A stretch of 64,000 nucleotides of DNA, from NCBI GenBank assembly GCA_001898995.1, contig MKVZ01000017.1:479138-543137 (forward strand), in the 5' to 3' direction. Below, piece after piece: positions 21,904-31,919 of this stretch; position 1 is the stretch's first letter, and the number at the start of each line of letters is the position of its first letter. A model generated the notes under the pieces. The model did no database searches and was not told the origin of the DNA. It saw only the letters and a list, made by a program, of their open reading frames with translations. Origin of the DNA: Rhizobiales bacterium 63-22 (GTDB lineage Bacteria > Pseudomonadota > Alphaproteobacteria > Rhizobiales > Rhizobiaceae). Made by a program: the position numbers and the translations under genes.

Positions 21904-22071
21904 TGTCGCCGCCCTCACATTTGCGTGAGGATCAGCAGCTATCGTCATGTAACCATTATTGATTGTAATAGTCGCAGCATGGAGCGCATAATTTGTGCTG
22001 CAAATGAATTCGGCCACAAGGTGACTCGTATTTGCGAAACGTGGTCGCTCCGGCCTGAGGGAACAACGATC

Positions 22072-22473
22072 ATGTCCTTGAAACGTCTCCTCATCGTTCT
22101 TGGCATCGGCCTTTCCGGGCTGACGCTTGGTGGCTGCGTATCCGAAGGTTATTACGGCAGCGGCTATTACGACCCCTATTATTACCCCGGCGGGACGATC
22201 ATCTATGACAGCGGCCCCGCTTACTGGCATGATGGCCGGTATTATCGCCGTGGTTGGGGCCGGGGCTGGTATGGCAGGCCCGGCTGGCATGGCGGGCCAC
22301 CGCCCGGTAGGCCTGTTTGGCATGGTGGGCCACCGCCCGGTAGACCCGGCTGGCATGGCGGGCCTCCCCCCGGCGGACCCGGCTGGCATGGCGGACCGCC
22401 GCCGCGAGGCCCCGGTGGTCCCGGGCCTCGTCCCGGTGGCGGACGCTTGCCCATCAAACCGGTCTGGCAATAA
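22072..22473 (+). CDS. Repeat-rich lipoprotein (Gly/Pro/Trp/His repeats)
   Basis: 133 residues from ATG 22072, with a lipoprotein signal and lipobox LGGC, then a Tyr-rich segment (GYYGSGYYDPYYYP) and four near-perfect 11-residue repeats of the form PGWHGGPPPGR spanning about bases 22276-22410. The end is PIKPVWQ. Function unknown; exposed low-complexity lipoproteins of this kind are common in Brucellaceae. The frame is open upstream, but only this ATG gives a signal peptide. Confidence 0.8.
   Translation: MSLKRLLIVLGIGLSGLTLGGCVSEGYYGSGYYDPYYYPGGTIIYDSGPAYWHDGRYYRRGWGRGWYGRPGWHGGPPPGRPVWHGGPPPGRPGWHGGPPPGGPGWHGGPPPRGPGGPGPRPGGGRLPIKPVWQ
22276..22410 (+). repeat. Tandem 33-bp coding repeats
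   Basis: Four imperfect copies of a 33-base unit containing ggctggcatggcgggcc, each encoding about 11 residues (GWHGGPPPGRP type). The copies keep the reading frame, so copy number may vary between strains without breaking the gene. Confidence 0.75.
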
Positions 22474-22488
22474 ACCTTTTATGAAAGA

Positions 22489-22520
22489 AGCCCGGCGGAG
22501 CGCTCCGCCGGGCTCAATCG
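22489..22520. terminator. Bidirectional terminator between lipoprotein and metY
   Basis: Stem agcccggcggag (22489-22500) and ctccgccgggct (22503-22514). On the plus strand caatcgtttt follows; on the minus strand cttcttt follows. It lies between converging genes and probably serves both. Confidence 0.8.
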
Positions 22521-22604
22521 TTTTGCGGTCGGATCAGCGTCTGACAAAAACGACCTGAGACGCCGTCGTCAGGGCTTCACGGCCTGTTCGCGGGCCGCAT
22601 CGCC

Positions 22605-23888
22605 TCAGACTTTGGCGAGCGCCTGCTCGATATCGGCGATGATGTCGTCCGCATCCTCGATGCCGATGGAAAGGCGCACGACATCCGGCCCTGCCCCGGC
22701 GGCGCTCTTCTGCTCGTCCGACAACTGCCGATGGGTGGTCGATGCCGGATGGATGACCAGCGAACGCGTGTCGCCGATATTGGCCAGCAGCGAGAAAAGC
22801 TGAAGACTGTCCACGAATTTCACGCCCGCCGTATAGCCACCCTTGAGGCCGAAGGTGAAGACCGCACCCGCGCCCTTCGGCGCATATTTCTGCTGAAGCG
22901 CATGGTGCTTATCCTGCGGCAGACCGGCATAGTTCACCCAGGACACTTTCTCATGGCCATGCAGCCAGGTCGCGACCTTCAGCGCATTGTCGCAATGGCG
23001 CTGCATGCGCAAGGGAAGGGTCTCCGCCCCGGTCAGGATCAGGAAAGCGTTGAAGGGCGAGATGGCGGGGCCGAAATCGCGCAGGCCGAGCACCCGCGCG
23101 GCGATGGCAAACGAAATATTGCCGAAGGTCTTGTGCAGTTCCAGACCGGCATAATCCGGGCGCGGCTCTGTGAGCAGCGGATAATTGCCCGATTTCGCCC
23201 AGTCGAACGTGCCGCCGTCGATCAGTATGCCGCCCATGGAATTGCCATGGCCGCCGATGAACTTGGTCAGCGAATGCACCACGATGTCGGCGCCGTGCTC
23301 GATGGGACGAACGAGATAGGGCGAGGCGAGCGTGTTGTCCACGATCAGCGGCAGGCCGTTCCTGTGGGCGATCTCCGCGATCGGCTCGATATCGACCACG
23401 ATGCCGCCCGGATTGGCGAAGCTTTCGATGAAGATGGCGCGGGTGCGCTCGTCGATCTGCTTGGCGAAATCGTTCGGATTGGCGGCGTCGGCCCAGCGCA
23501 CCTGCCAGTCGAAGGAATTGAAGGCATGGCCGAACTGGTTTATCGAGCCGCCGTAAAGCTGGCGCGCGGCGACGAAATTGTCGCCCGGCTTCATCAGCGT
23601 GTGGAAGGTAAGAAGCTGCGCGGCGTGGCCCGAGGCTGTGGCGACCGCCGCCGTGCCGCCTTCGAGCGCGGCGATGCGCTCCTCCAGCACCGCCGTCGTG
23701 GGGTTGGTGATGCGGGTATAAATATTGCCGAAAGCCTGCAGGCCGAACAGCGAGGCGGCATGATCGGCGTCCTCGAACACGAAAGACGTGGTCTGATAGA
23801 TCGGCGTGGCACGCGCGCCGGTGGTGGGGTCCGGCTTCGCGCCGGCATGCACGGCCAGCGTCTCAATGCCGGGGGAACGTTTCGACAT
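22605..23888 (-). CDS. metY: O-acetylhomoserine aminocarboxypropyltransferase (sulfhydrylase)
   Basis: A 427-residue PLP enzyme of the Cys/Met metabolism family that makes homocysteine from O-acetylhomoserine and sulfide in methionine synthesis. Visible are the PIYQTTSF region, YTRITNPT substrate/PLP loop and the PLP lysine K209 in [11 protein letters not shown]. Length fits MetY rather than the shorter MetB/MetC. A good aggagg site precedes the ATG. No SAM-II aptamer is evident upstream. A related MetZ activity cannot be excluded. Confidence 0.92.
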   Translation of the reverse strand: MSKRSPGIETLAVHAGAKPDPTTGARATPIYQTTSFVFEDADHAASLFGLQAFGNIYTRITNPTTAVLEERIAALEGGTAAVATASGHAAQLLTFHTLMKPGDNFVAARQLYGGSINQFGHAFNSFDWQVRWADAANPNDFAKQIDERTRAIFIESFANPGGIVVDIEPIAEIAHRNGLPLIVDNTLASPYLVRPIEHGADIVVHSLTKFIGGHGNSMGGILIDGGTFDWAKSGNYPLLTEPRPDYAGLELHKTFGNISFAIAARVLGLRDFGPAISPFNAFLILTGAETLPLRMQRHCDNALKVATWLHGHEKVSWVNYAGLPQDKHHALQQKYAPKGAGAVFTFGLKGGYTAGVKFVDSLQLFSLLANIGDTRSLVIHPASTTHRQLSDEQKSAAGAGPDVVRLSIGIEDADDIIADIEQALAKV

Positions 23889-24074
23889 GGTTTCCTCCTG
23901 ATGTCCTCGTGTTGTGAACAGACGTTAGGACGCGCCAGACGGAAAGCAAAGGTGAAATTTTCGCCGGGAGATGCGAGTGCGGAAATTCATTTCCGTTCAA
24001 TTGACTGCCGACAGAGTGGCCGTCAGGGCGCACACCGGAAAGTACGCCGCGCCTTAGCGGAAAAACCGGTCCTT

Positions 24075-24497
24075 TCACCCGATCAGGCGCGGATATTCGA
24101 TGGCCGGGCAGCGGTCCATGACGACCTGCAAGCCCGCCTCCCGCGCGCGGCGGGCCGCGTCCTCGTTCACCACGCCGAGTTGCGTCCAGAGCACCGGCGG
24201 GCGGGGATTCATGGCAAGAACCTCGTCGACTATGCCGGGCAACGAATAAGGCTCACGGAAGACGTCCACCATATCCACCGGCTCGGCTATGTCCGCCAGA
24301 CGCGCCACGACGCGCTGGCCGTTGATTTCCTTGCCAGCCTGACCGGGGTTGACAGGGATGACATGATAACCCTTGCCGAGCAGAAACCGCATCACGCCAT
24401 GGCTGGGGCGTTCAGGCTTCGGAGAGGCGCCAAGAAGCGCAATCGTTCTGACGGATCGGAGAATGTCGCGAATGCGGTCGTCGGACGGGTTTTGCAT
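24075..24497 (-). CDS. CoA-binding domain protein (YccU-like)
   Basis: 140 residues from ATG 24497, a single Rossmann CoA-binding domain: IALLGASPKPERPSHGV near the N-terminus, GYHVIPVNPGQAG, then VLWTQLGVVNEDAARRAREAG and DRCPAIEYPRL at the end. It resembles the CoA-binding half of succinyl-CoA synthetase alpha but is stand-alone, as in the YccU family. Role unknown. It is followed by metY about 185 bp downstream on the same strand. Confidence 0.9.
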   Translation of the reverse strand: MQNPSDDRIRDILRSVRTIALLGASPKPERPSHGVMRFLLGKGYHVIPVNPGQAGKEINGQRVVARLADIAEPVDMVDVFREPYSLPGIVDEVLAMNPRPPVLWTQLGVVNEDAARRAREAGLQVVMDRCPAIEYPRLIG

Positions 24498-24596
24498 GGG
24501 GCCTCCACTTCGCCGCCGTTGCGGCAGGTCTCTCCATTGTTCGCATGGCCGCACCTACCCTTGCAAGTTATCGCGATGAAGCGGACAAAAAGATAC

Positions 24597-24610
24597 GGTA
24601 TTATAATACC
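24597..24610. promoter_or_regulatory. Perfect 14-bp palindrome, possible operator
   Basis: ggtattataatacc reads the same on both strands. It lies in the divergent region, 100 bp from the CoA-binding gene start and 206 bp from the rplM start. It could be an operator or overlap a -10 box (tataat); no regulator can be assigned. Confidence 0.35.
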
Positions 24611-24667
24611 AAATTCATAAGCCATTGTTTTTATTTGATTTTTAAAATTGGTTGTGAAATACAGCAC

Positions 24668-24696
24668 TTGACGGCGGTGCGGAGTTTGTGTATCGA
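24668..24696 (+). promoter_or_regulatory. Candidate rplM-rpsI promoter
   Basis: TTGACG at 24668-24673 and TATCGA at 24691-24696 with 17-base spacing, about 120 bases ahead of rplM. It is the best sigma-70-type match in the interval. Confidence 0.45.
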
Positions 24697-24815
24697 CCCG
24701 CCGAATGCCTGCGGAAGCCTTTCCGCGCGCATTCTTCAAGGGTTGGATTTTCCAACGCAAGCAACAAGAAAAGCCCTGTTCGCGATGAACAGGGATCAAG
24801 TCAAGGAAGACTTCA

Positions 24816-25280
24816 ATGGCAACTTTCTCCCAGAAGCCGGCGGAAGTGGTGAAGAAGTGGGTGCTGATCGACGCCGAAGGTCTGGTCGTCGGCCGTCTTG
24901 CCTCGCTCGTCGCCAACCGCCTGCGCGGCAAGCACAAGGCCACCTTCACCCCGCATGTGGACGATGGCGACAACGTCATCATCGTCAATGCCGACAAGGT
25001 CGTGCTGACCGGCAAGAAATATACCGACAAGACCTATTACTGGCATACCGGCCATCCGGGCGGCATCAAGGAGCGCACCGCGCGCCAGATTCTCGAAGGC
25101 CGTTTCCCGGAGCGCGTGCTTGAAAAGGCAATCGAGCGCATGATCCCGCGCGGCCCGCTCGGCCGCCGCCAGATGAAGAACCTGCGCGTCTATGCCGGCG
25201 CCGCCCACCCGCACGAAGCTCAGCAGCCGGAAGTTCTCGACGTGGCCGCGCTGAACCGCAAGAACAAAGGGAATGCATGA
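24816..25280 (+). CDS. rplM: 50S ribosomal protein L13
   Basis: A 154-residue protein matching L13 throughout, with [16 protein letters not shown] near the N-terminus, the [18 protein letters not shown] segment, [12 protein letters not shown], and [20 protein letters not shown]13 is an early-assembly protein of the large subunit. It is the first gene of the usual rplM-rpsI pair and its TGA is four bases from the rpsI start used here. Confidence 0.98.
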   Translation: MATFSQKPAEVVKKWVLIDAEGLVVGRLASLVANRLRGKHKATFTPHVDDGDNVIIVNADKVVLTGKKYTDKTYYWHTGHPGGIKERTARQILEGRFPERVLEKAIERMIPRGPLGRRQMKNLRVYAGAAHPHEAQQPEVLDVAALNRKNKGNA

Positions 25281-25282
25281 TC

Positions 25283-25762
25283 ATGGCTGAGCAGCTCAAC
25301 TCGCTCGAAGAACTCGGCACCGTCGCCAAGACCGAAGCGCCTGCCGCTCCGGTTCACGTCCAGAAGCTGGACGCGCAGGGCCGCGCCTATGCCACCGGCA
25401 AGCGCAAGGACGCCGTCGCTCGCGTCTGGGTCAAGCCGGGCTCCGGCAAGATCATTGTCAACGACAAGGAATTCGAGAAGTATTTCGCGCGTCCGGTCCT
25501 GCAGATGATCCTGCAGCAGCCGATCGTCGCCGCGAACCGTTCCGGCCAGTTCGACATCATCGCCACGGTTGCCGGCGGCGGCCTTTCCGGTCAGGCCGGT
25601 GCCGTGCGTCACGGCATCTCCAAGGCGCTGACCTATTACGAGCCGGGCCTGCGCACCGTGCTCAAGAAGGGCGGCTTCCTTACCCGCGACAGCCGCGTGG
25701 TCGAACGCAAGAAGTACGGCAAGGCCAAGGCCCGTCGTTCGTTCCAGTTCTCCAAGCGCTGA
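25283..25762 (+). CDS. rpsI: 30S ribosomal protein S9
   Basis: 159 residues from ATG 25283 (MAEQLNS start); an ATG at 25277 overlapping the rplM stop is possible. The N-terminal 35 residues form the alphaproteobacterial extension; the S9 core begins at [16 protein letters not shown] and ends with the basic tail [11 protein letters not shown] that reaches the tRNA P site. A strong terminator follows at 25790. Confidence 0.97.
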   Translation: MAEQLNSLEELGTVAKTEAPAAPVHVQKLDAQGRAYATGKRKDAVARVWVKPGSGKIIVNDKEFEKYFARPVLQMILQQPIVAANRSGQFDIIATVAGGGLSGQAGAVRHGISKALTYYEPGLRTVLKKGGFLTRDSRVVERKKYGKAKARRSFQFSKR

Positions 25763-25789
25763 TCCTCGTCGCTTTCGGAAGACTTACAG

Positions 25790-25818
25790 AAAAGCGGGCC
25801 TTCGGGTCCGCTTTTTTA
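25790..25818. terminator. Terminator after rpsI (also faces the acyltransferase gene)
   Basis: Stem aaaagcgggcc (25790-25800), tetraloop ttcg, then ggtccgctttttta. Read from the other side it ends with cccgctttt, so it can also serve the convergent gene ending at 25843. Confidence 0.9.
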
Positions 25819-25842
25819 TTGTTTTATTGTGCCTGCGATCAT

Positions 25843-27111
25843 CTATCCGATCGTCTTCGCCTTCCGGCGGAACCAGTCGAGCGCCGGCATTTCGATGAAG
25901 CGCCACGTCAGGCCCGCCGCGAAGATGACTGTAGCGACCATGGCGAATGTGAGCGCCAGTCCGATAGCCGGCTTGCCGGGCGCCAGCCCGATCTGCGTAA
26001 GGCCATGGACATCGACATCGCCGGCCAGACCCAGATGGGAGCGGCGGTCGATGAAATTCACGATATTGATGATGCGCGACTGCACGAATGTGTGCACCAT
26101 GTAGAGCGAGTAGGAGATAGCGCCGAGAAAGATCATGGGGCGCCTGAGCAGCAGGGCACTCACCAGACCGCCCTCATGGGCGAAGACATAAATCGCCAGC
26201 GCGAACAGGAATGGCGAGGCGATACCGACAGGCGTGACGCCGAACCGCGTCATGAAAGCAATAACCAGTGCCACCACGACAATTTCCGCCGCCGACCATC
26301 CGGTCGCTGCGGTGCGCGATATGCCGTTCGCATCCATCGCGTGACGCGCGCGCCCGATCTCCCCGCCCGCCAGCCTGTAGAGCACCACGCCCAGCGAAAA
26401 GCCGAACAGGCAGCGGATCAGGCCGTAATGCACGCTCGCATCCATATAGCTGGGTGAGAACAGGACAAGAACGAGCGGTCCGATGACGATCAGGGCGATC
26501 AGTACCGGCATGCGCAAGGCCCGGCCGAGAATGCCGAAAACCAGCGCAAAATAGAGATAGGCGAAAAATTCGGTCGAAATGCTCCAGCTCGGAGCGTTCC
26601 ACGTCAGGTCGGACTCGAAGCCCCAGCCGTGGATCAGCAGGAGATTGGTGACGAGGCTCCTCAGGTTGGTGCCTCCGGTGAAAGGCGGCACGCCACCGCC
26701 CACAAGCTGCGGCACCGCCATGCGCAGCAGCTCAAAGGCGGCGATGGCCGCGATCATGAACAGATGCAGCGGATAAAGGCGTCCGAAACGGACGAAAACG
26801 AACCGCTTGATCTGCGCCGTGGTTCCGAGCTTCGTCGTGTAGGCCGAAGCGATCACGAAACCGGACAGCACGAAGAAGAAATCGACCGCCAGAAAACCAG
26901 CATTCATGAAACGGTTGTTGGAAAGGAAATTATCCGCCGGGAAATGATAGATCACGACCAGCAGCGCACAAATGCCGCGCCATGAGTCCAGCGCCAGAAA
27001 CCGATGCTTCGACAAAGCCGGAACGGACACGGGCGCCGGCGCAGCGGCCTGCGCGGTACGGCGCCGCTCCTCCGAAATCTGCTTTAGCGCAGCAGTCAGA
27101 GATTTTTCCAT
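25843..27111 (-). CDS. Acyltransferase family 3 (OafA-like) membrane protein
   Basis: 422 residues from ATG 27111 (MEKSLTAAL start). Signatures are FLALDSWRGICALLVVIYHF after a polar N-terminal segment, FFFVLSGFVIAS, and an SWSISTEFFAYLYF segment, with about ten helices. Family members O-acylate polysaccharides or other envelope glycans; acceptor unknown. It is not next to a sugar cluster here. The frame is open far upstream, but that extra sequence overlaps the divergent gene at 27265. Confidence 0.9.
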   Translation of the reverse strand: MEKSLTAALKQISEERRRTAQAAAPAPVSVPALSKHRFLALDSWRGICALLVVIYHFPADNFLSNNRFMNAGFLAVDFFFVLSGFVIASAYTTKLGTTAQIKRFVFVRFGRLYPLHLFMIAAIAAFELLRMAVPQLVGGGVPPFTGGTNLRSLVTNLLLIHGWGFESDLTWNAPSWSISTEFFAYLYFALVFGILGRALRMPVLIALIVIGPLVLVLFSPSYMDASVHYGLIRCLFGFSLGVVLYRLAGGEIGRARHAMDANGISRTAATGWSAAEIVVVALVIAFMTRFGVTPVGIASPFLFALAIYVFAHEGGLVSALLLRRPMIFLGAISYSLYMVHTFVQSRIINIVNFIDRRSHLGLAGDVDVHGLTQIGLAPGKPAIGLALTFAMVATVIFAAGLTWRFIEMPALDWFRRKAKTIG

Positions 27112-27264
27112 CCTGTTTCCAACCGTCCATACCCGACAGCCAACGCGCCCTTCTTCGGCGGGATCGACGTCGGGCGTTTCATCAGACGGCAACAGGATAT
27201 ATCGCCAATCGTTAGGATTCTCTGTAAGAAGGACAGCCGTTCCGATCAACCGCAAGAGCCGACC

Positions 27265-27621
27265 ATGTCCGCCTCTACCGCATCTTCGCGCTTCGCGCTC
27301 ACCCCGGAGCCGCCTTATCTTGTCGTCACCTTTTCTTCGCAGCGCCTTGCGGGCGATGACGGCTATGAAGACATGGCCGTCCGCATGGCGGAACTCGCAG
27401 CGCGGCAGCCCGGCTATCTGGGCGTCGAAAGCGCACGCGACACGGATGGATTCGGCATCACCAACTCGTTCTGGACCGACGAGGAAAGCATACGCGCATG
27501 GAAGCGCGACGTGGATCATCTCGTGGCGCAAAAACTCGGCCGGCGGCAATGGTACGCGGCCTATCGCGTGCGGATCGCCCGCGTGGAACGCGCTTACGGC
27601 TACGACGCCGAAAGGGAATAA
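27265..27621 (+). CDS. Antibiotic biosynthesis monooxygenase (ABM) domain protein
   Basis: A 118-residue single-domain protein of the dimeric alpha+beta barrel type: PPYLVVTFSSQR, then YEDMAVRMAELAARQPGYLG, GITNSFWTDEESIRAWKRD and a C-terminal strand with the WYAAYRVRIARV segment. Such small proteins are cofactor-free monooxygenases or stress-related enzymes; the substrate is unknown. It is divergent from the acyltransferase and 142 bp ahead of argC. Confidence 0.87.
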   Translation: MSASTASSRFALTPEPPYLVVTFSSQRLAGDDGYEDMAVRMAELAARQPGYLGVESARDTDGFGITNSFWTDEESIRAWKRDVDHLVAQKLGRRQWYAAYRVRIARVERAYGYDAERE

Positions 27622-27763
27622 GCCTCTCCCAATCCGTTCCGTAAAACGCTATAGAAGCCCGACGACAGCGGGAATGCGGTCCGACAGGCTCAGAAACTGA
27701 TTCAAGGCGTTGCGAAAACGATTCCGGATACGGGCATAACTTTCTGAAATAAAGGCAAGTTTC

Positions 27764-28699
27764 ATGAAACCGAAAATCTTCATCGACGGCGAACACGGCA
27801 CCACCGGCTTGCAGATACGCAGCCGCCTCGCCGCGCGCGACGATCTGGAAGTGATCTCGATTCCCGAGGCCGAGCGGCGCAACCGGGATCTGCGTGCCGA
27901 TCATCTGCGCGCCGCCGATATCGCCATATTGTGCCTGCCGGACGATGCCGCAAAGGAATCCGTCGCCCTGCTCGACGGCCACAACGCCACCCGCGTCATC
28001 GACACCTCCACGGCGCATCGCGTGCAGGCGGACTGGGCCTATGGCTTCGCCGAGCTTGCTCCCGGCCAGCGGGCGCGCATCGCCGAGGCGCGGCTCGTCG
28101 CCAATCCCGGCTGCTATCCGACCGGGGCCATCGCGCTGATCCGCCCCTTGCGCGACGCCGGGCTGCTGCCGGCCGATTATCCGGTCAGCGTCAACGCCGT
28201 TTCCGGCTATACGGGCGGCGGCAAGCAGCTCATCGCGCAGATGGAGGACAAGGCTAATCCCGACCATATCGCGGCCAATAATTTCCTCTACGGCCTGACG
28301 CTGCGCCACAAGCATGTGCCGGAAATGCAGGTCCATGGCCGCCTCGATCGCAAACCCATCTTCAGCCCCAGCGTCGGGCGCTTCCCGCAGGGCATGATCG
28401 TGCAGGTGCCGCTCTACCTGAACGATCTCGCCGGCAAGCCGTCGCTGGAAAAGGTCCATGCGGTTCTGGCCGGGCACTATGCCGGACAGGCCATCGTGGA
28501 AGTGGTGCCGCTCGGCGAAAGCGCCCGGCTGCCGCGCGTCGATGCGGAGGATCTGACCGGCAAGGACACCATGAAGCTTTACGTGTTCGGCAGCGAGGGC
28601 GACCGCGTGGTCAATCTCGTCGCGCTTCTCGACAATCTCGGCAAGGGCGCTTCGGGCGCCGCGGTGCAGAACATGGACCTCATGCTCGGCAAGGCATGA
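27764..28699 (+). CDS. argC: N-acetyl-gamma-glutamyl-phosphate reductase (short type 2)
   Basis: A 311-residue NADPH-dependent enzyme for the third step of arginine synthesis. N-terminal [17 protein letters not shown] is the nucleotide loop, and the catalytic cysteine is C117 in NPGCYPTGA. The length of about 310 fits the ArgC2 type. Location after rplM-rpsI is typical of Hyphomicrobiales. Its stop overlaps the start of the next gene. Confidence 0.96.
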   Translation: MKPKIFIDGEHGTTGLQIRSRLAARDDLEVISIPEAERRNRDLRADHLRAADIAILCLPDDAAKESVALLDGHNATRVIDTSTAHRVQADWAYGFAELAPGQRARIAEARLVANPGCYPTGAIALIRPLRDAGLLPADYPVSVNAVSGYTGGGKQLIAQMEDKANPDHIAANNFLYGLTLRHKHVPEMQVHGRLDRKPIFSPSVGRFPQGMIVQVPLYLNDLAGKPSLEKVHAVLAGHYAGQAIVEVVPLGESARLPRVDAEDLTGKDTMKLYVFGSEGDRVVNLVALLDNLGKGASGAAVQNMDLMLGKA

Positions 28700-29529
28700 T
28701 GGTTGCCGCGCCGATATTCCCGGCCATATGGAATATCGGCGCATACGAGCCGCTGGCCGATACACATTCAAGCCTCGTCTGGAAGGTCGAACACAAGGAC
28801 CGTCCGGGCGAGGCTTTCGTGGTCAAGCAGTTGAAACCCTCCGGAACGGAGGAATTGCGCGGCGCGCATTATCTTGGCTGGCGGAATGGTCACGGCGCGG
28901 TCCGGCTCTGCGATCTTCAAGGCACATCCATGCTGCTCGAATATGCGGGCGGCTATCATCTTGCCGCACACCTGAAAGCCGGCCGGGACGCGGAATGCCT
29001 GGAAATTTTCGGGCAGGTTCTGGCCGCCCTTCACTCGCCCTCGCCCGTACCGGTGCCCGCCGACCTGCAACCGCTGGACAGGCATTTTTCCGGCCTGTTC
29101 GCGGTTGCCGATGAAAGGCCGGTCTATGCCGAAGGGGCGAGGCTGGCAGAACGCCTGTTGGCGACGCCGCATGAGGCCATTCCCCTGCATGGCGACATTC
29201 ATCACGAGAACATTCTGAAAGGGCCGCGCGGCTGGCTTGCCATCGACCCGCACGGGCTCGTCGGCGATGCAGCTTTCGACGCGGCCAACATCTTCTACAA
29301 CCCGTATGACCGCGACGATCTCTGTCTCGATCCCGAACGCGCGCGGCACATGGCCGAGCATTTCGCGCCGGTCATCGGATGCGGCCCGTCCCATATCCTC
29401 GATTACGCCTTTGCCTATGGCTGTCTTTCCGCCGCATGGCATCACGAGGACTGCAACGAGCGGGACGAAGCGCGGGAGTTGAGGATCGCCGCCGCGCTCA
29501 GGACGCTGCGTCGAACCACCTATTCCTGA
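28696..29529 (+). CDS. Aminoglycoside/hydroxyurea phosphotransferase-like kinase
   Basis: A 277-residue protein-kinase-like fold of the APH(6)/StrB-like family. Seen are an N-lobe with [12 protein letters not shown], the catalytic loop [11 protein letters not shown] and the metal-binding [18 protein letters not shown] drug or a small-molecule metabolite could be the substrate; resistance is not shown by sequence alone. The ATGATG start overlaps argC, so the two are coupled, and its 3' end overlaps ctaA by 10 bases. Confidence 0.85.
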   Translation: MMVAAPIFPAIWNIGAYEPLADTHSSLVWKVEHKDRPGEAFVVKQLKPSGTEELRGAHYLGWRNGHGAVRLCDLQGTSMLLEYAGGYHLAAHLKAGRDAECLEIFGQVLAALHSPSPVPVPADLQPLDRHFSGLFAVADERPVYAEGARLAERLLATPHEAIPLHGDIHHENILKGPRGWLAIDPHGLVGDAAFDAANIFYNPYDRDDLCLDPERARHMAEHFAPVIGCGPSHILDYAFAYGCLSAAWHHEDCNERDEARELRIAAALRTLRRTTYS

Positions 29530-30587
29530 TAAGCGCCCTTCGTCCCGCGCCAGTGCGCCACGGTGAAGGACAGGACCATCAGCGCAACGAACTGATGCGT
29601 AAGGCCCAGATGCAGGGGCACGCTCATGAGAAGCGTCGCGATACCGAGCGCGGCCTGCACGAGAACGAGGCAGACCAGCAGCACCGCGCGGCGCGCATGC
29701 GTGGTGTGCGGCGCGCGCGCCTGTACCTGAAAGGCGTGCATCAGCGCCAGAACCAGAACCGTGTAGGCGAACATGCGATGCACGAACTGCACCGTCTTCG
29801 GGTTCTCGAACAGGTTGCGCCACCAGGGCGATTGCGTGAAAAGACCGCCCGGGATGAAAGAGCCGTCCATCAGCGGCCATGTATTGTAGGTCAGGCCAGC
29901 GTGCAGGCCCGCGACGAGGCCGCCGAGATAGATCTGCGCCAGCACCGCCACGACCAGCCAGCCGGCGAAACGCTGCACGCTACGCTCCGCCGGCCGCTCG
30001 CTATAGACCGCAAGCCCGCGCGCGATATAGAAGACCGCCGTGATGATGATACAGGCCATGGTGAGATGGATGGCAAGGCGGTATTGGCTGACGCTGGTCA
30101 GCTTGCTCAGGCCCGAAGAGACCATCCACCAGCCGATCGCGCCCTGCAACCCGCCGAGCGCCAGAAGGCCCAGCATCCGGTATTTCAGCCCGCCCTTGAG
30201 CCGTCCGGTGGCCCAGAAGAAGATCAGCGGCACCGCGACCAGGAAACCCACGAAGCGGGCCAGCAGGCGGTGGGTCCATTCCCACCAGAAGATATATTGG
30301 AAATCGGCAAGGGACATGCCCTTGTTGATCTCCTCATATTGCGGAATCTGCTTGTACTTGGCGAATTCCTCCTGCCATTCCGCCGTGTTGAGCGGCGGGA
30401 TGACGCCGTGGATCGGCTGCCATTCGGTGATCGACAGGCCGGAGCCGGTCATGCGCGTCGCGCCGCCCACCATGACGATGGCGATGAGAACCACGAAGAC
30501 CGCGTAAAGCCACCAGCGCACCAGGCGGCGGTCGCGCTCGTCCTTCGATAGTCCCCGCCCTGCCCGTTCAATGGAAACCGCGGTCAT
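29520..30587 (-). CDS. ctaA: Heme A synthase (type 2)
   Basis: 355 residues from ATG 30587 ([10 protein letters not shown]). Eight membrane helices and the COX15/CtaA signatures: [33 protein letters not shown], the HLTMA helix and the second half with FVHRMFAY and LTHQFVAL, giving the four heme-ligand histidines. It converts heme O to heme A for cytochrome aa3. The convergent APH-like gene overlaps its end by 10 bases. Confidence 0.96.
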   Translation of the reverse strand: MTAVSIERAGRGLSKDERDRRLVRWWLYAVFVVLIAIVMVGGATRMTGSGLSITEWQPIHGVIPPLNTAEWQEEFAKYKQIPQYEEINKGMSLADFQYIFWWEWTHRLLARFVGFLVAVPLIFFWATGRLKGGLKYRMLGLLALGGLQGAIGWWMVSSGLSKLTSVSQYRLAIHLTMACIIITAVFYIARGLAVYSERPAERSVQRFAGWLVVAVLAQIYLGGLVAGLHAGLTYNTWPLMDGSFIPGGLFTQSPWWRNLFENPKTVQFVHRMFAYTVLVLALMHAFQVQARAPHTTHARRAVLLVCLVLVQAALGIATLLMSVPLHLGLTHQFVALMVLSFTVAHWRGTKGAYQE

Positions 30588-30743
30588 ACCATTCACCCTG
30601 CAATATGATTTGCGGGATACATGCAGCATCGGCGCGGCGGTTACAAGGCGGTTTCAGGGCATCCCTTCGCGACATCCAGCCGCGTTTTGGGCTTTCCTTG
30701 CGCCATAGCAGGGTTTAGTGATGCAACAACAGGAGATAAAGCC

Positions 30744-30962
30744 ATGCCCGTGCGGCTGAAGAAACTGATCGGCACATTTCTTCTCGTGCTGCTGGTGATC
30801 GTCTATGCGCTGCTGGCGACCATCATCGCCGTGGCGCGCCTGGGCGAATATGGCGCATGGGTGCAATTCCTGTATTTCCTCGTGACCGGCCTGCTCTGGG
30901 TGCTCCCGGCCATGGTCATCATCTGGTGGATGGTCCAGCCGCCTCGCCGCAAGCAGAACTGA
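30744..30962 (+). CDS. DUF2842 small membrane protein
   Basis: 72 residues from ATG 30744 with aggag 8 bases upstream. Two helices (about residues 8-30 and 40-64) flank a loop with LGEYGAWVQ; the C-terminus is QPPRRKQN. This matches the alphaproteobacterial DUF2842 family often found beside ctaA. Function unknown. Confidence 0.88.
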   Translation: MPVRLKKLIGTFLLVLLVIVYALLATIIAVARLGEYGAWVQFLYFLVTGLLWVLPAMVIIWWMVQPPRRKQN

Positions 30963-30986
30963 CAGCAGGGGCCTATCCGGACCGGA

Positions 30987-31775
30987 TCATGTGCGGGGAT
31001 GTCTGTCCGTGCCCGGCTGGTCGTCCAGAAGGATCACCACGTCCTCATAGCCGTTCTGGTCGAGATCGAGCGCGGCCTGCACCACGTCGGCATGGTCGGG
31101 GTCGAGGATACTGATGATCACGAAGGCCCGGTCTTCCGCCACCCGGCGTATCTGCGCGGCGGAAGACGGGCCGCATTCGATGATCAGGAAATCATAGACG
31201 GTTTCCAGTGCGTCGAGGATGAGCGGCAGGCGATCGGCGGAGCGCATGGCGGTCTCGGGATCGGCCTCGCCGAGCGGTATCACATGGGCATCCGAGAAAC
31301 GGTCGGGATGAATCACCTCGCTGAAGCGCCGCTCGCCGCAGAGAAGCTCGGTAATGCCCGGCTGGCGGACACCTTCCAGCATGGCCAGTCCCATGGCCCC
31401 CTGCGCGGTCATGTCGACGAGAACGACGCGCCGGCCCCGGTCGGCCAGTTCGCGCAGCAGGCGGACGGTGGCGGCCGACGCCCTGTCACCCTCGGGCGAG
31501 ACGACCACGACGCGCTTGCGCCCCTCCGCGATCACGCGATCGGCGATGGCCGTAACGCCGTGCGGGCTACCGGAAGCAGGCACAGGGCTCTCCTTGGCCG
31601 CGTTCGGGGTGTAAAGACCGGTCGGCCGGCTCATGAAAGGCATCCCGAAACGGCGCAGCATGGCCGCCATCCCCGCCCCGACCGCGGTCACGCGCTCGGC
31701 AGGCGTAGGCGGAACCGTCGCGGCGTGCGTGGCTGCGGCAACCACCCGCATGTCGGTTTCCTCGTTTCTTCCCAT
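30987..31775 (-). CDS. CpsD/BY-kinase-like protein with degenerate ATPase motifs
   Basis: 262 residues from ATG 31775. The fold pattern of polysaccharide co-polymerase kinases is visible: RVVVVSPEGDRASAATV in the Walker A position, RRVVLVDMT in the Walker A' position, ITELLCGERRFSEVI and YDFLIIECGP in the Walker B position. The usual Lys of Walker A is absent (GDRAS), the second Asp of Walker A' is replaced, and Walker B has Glu for Asp. There is no Tyr-rich tail. It is divergent from a Wza-like gene, so a regulatory role in polysaccharide export is likely. Confidence 0.75.
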   Translation of the reverse strand: MGRNEETDMRVVAAATHAATVPPTPAERVTAVGAGMAAMLRRFGMPFMSRPTGLYTPNAAKESPVPASGSPHGVTAIADRVIAEGRKRVVVVSPEGDRASAATVRLLRELADRGRRVVLVDMTAQGAMGLAMLEGVRQPGITELLCGERRFSEVIHPDRFSDAHVIPLGEADPETAMRSADRLPLILDALETVYDFLIIECGPSSAAQIRRVAEDRAFVIISILDPDHADVVQAALDLDQNGYEDVVILLDDQPGTDRHPRT

Positions 31776-31919
31776 GCTCTCGCCCTTCCAGGGTTCCTCT
31801 CCTCCGGCGTGGCGAACTGCCCCTGTTCCCCGCGCCAAGGGTAAACACCGCCTGTAACCAGACGGTTAAGGCCGCCCCAGTCCGCGATACGAAAAGTTTT
31901 TAGGGCTCCGTACCGCATG

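Larger units (their letters stand above)
24498..24815. other. Divergent intergenic region before rplM
   Basis: Contains the candidate rplM promoter (24668-24696) and a perfect 14-bp AT-rich palindrome ggtattataatacc at 24597-24610. No gene is seen. Confidence 0.6.

Noticed and set aside
23889..24074. SAM-II riboswitch upstream of metY
   Set aside because: This is common in alphaproteobacterial metY/metZ, but the conserved core with ctaaag was not found in the leader.
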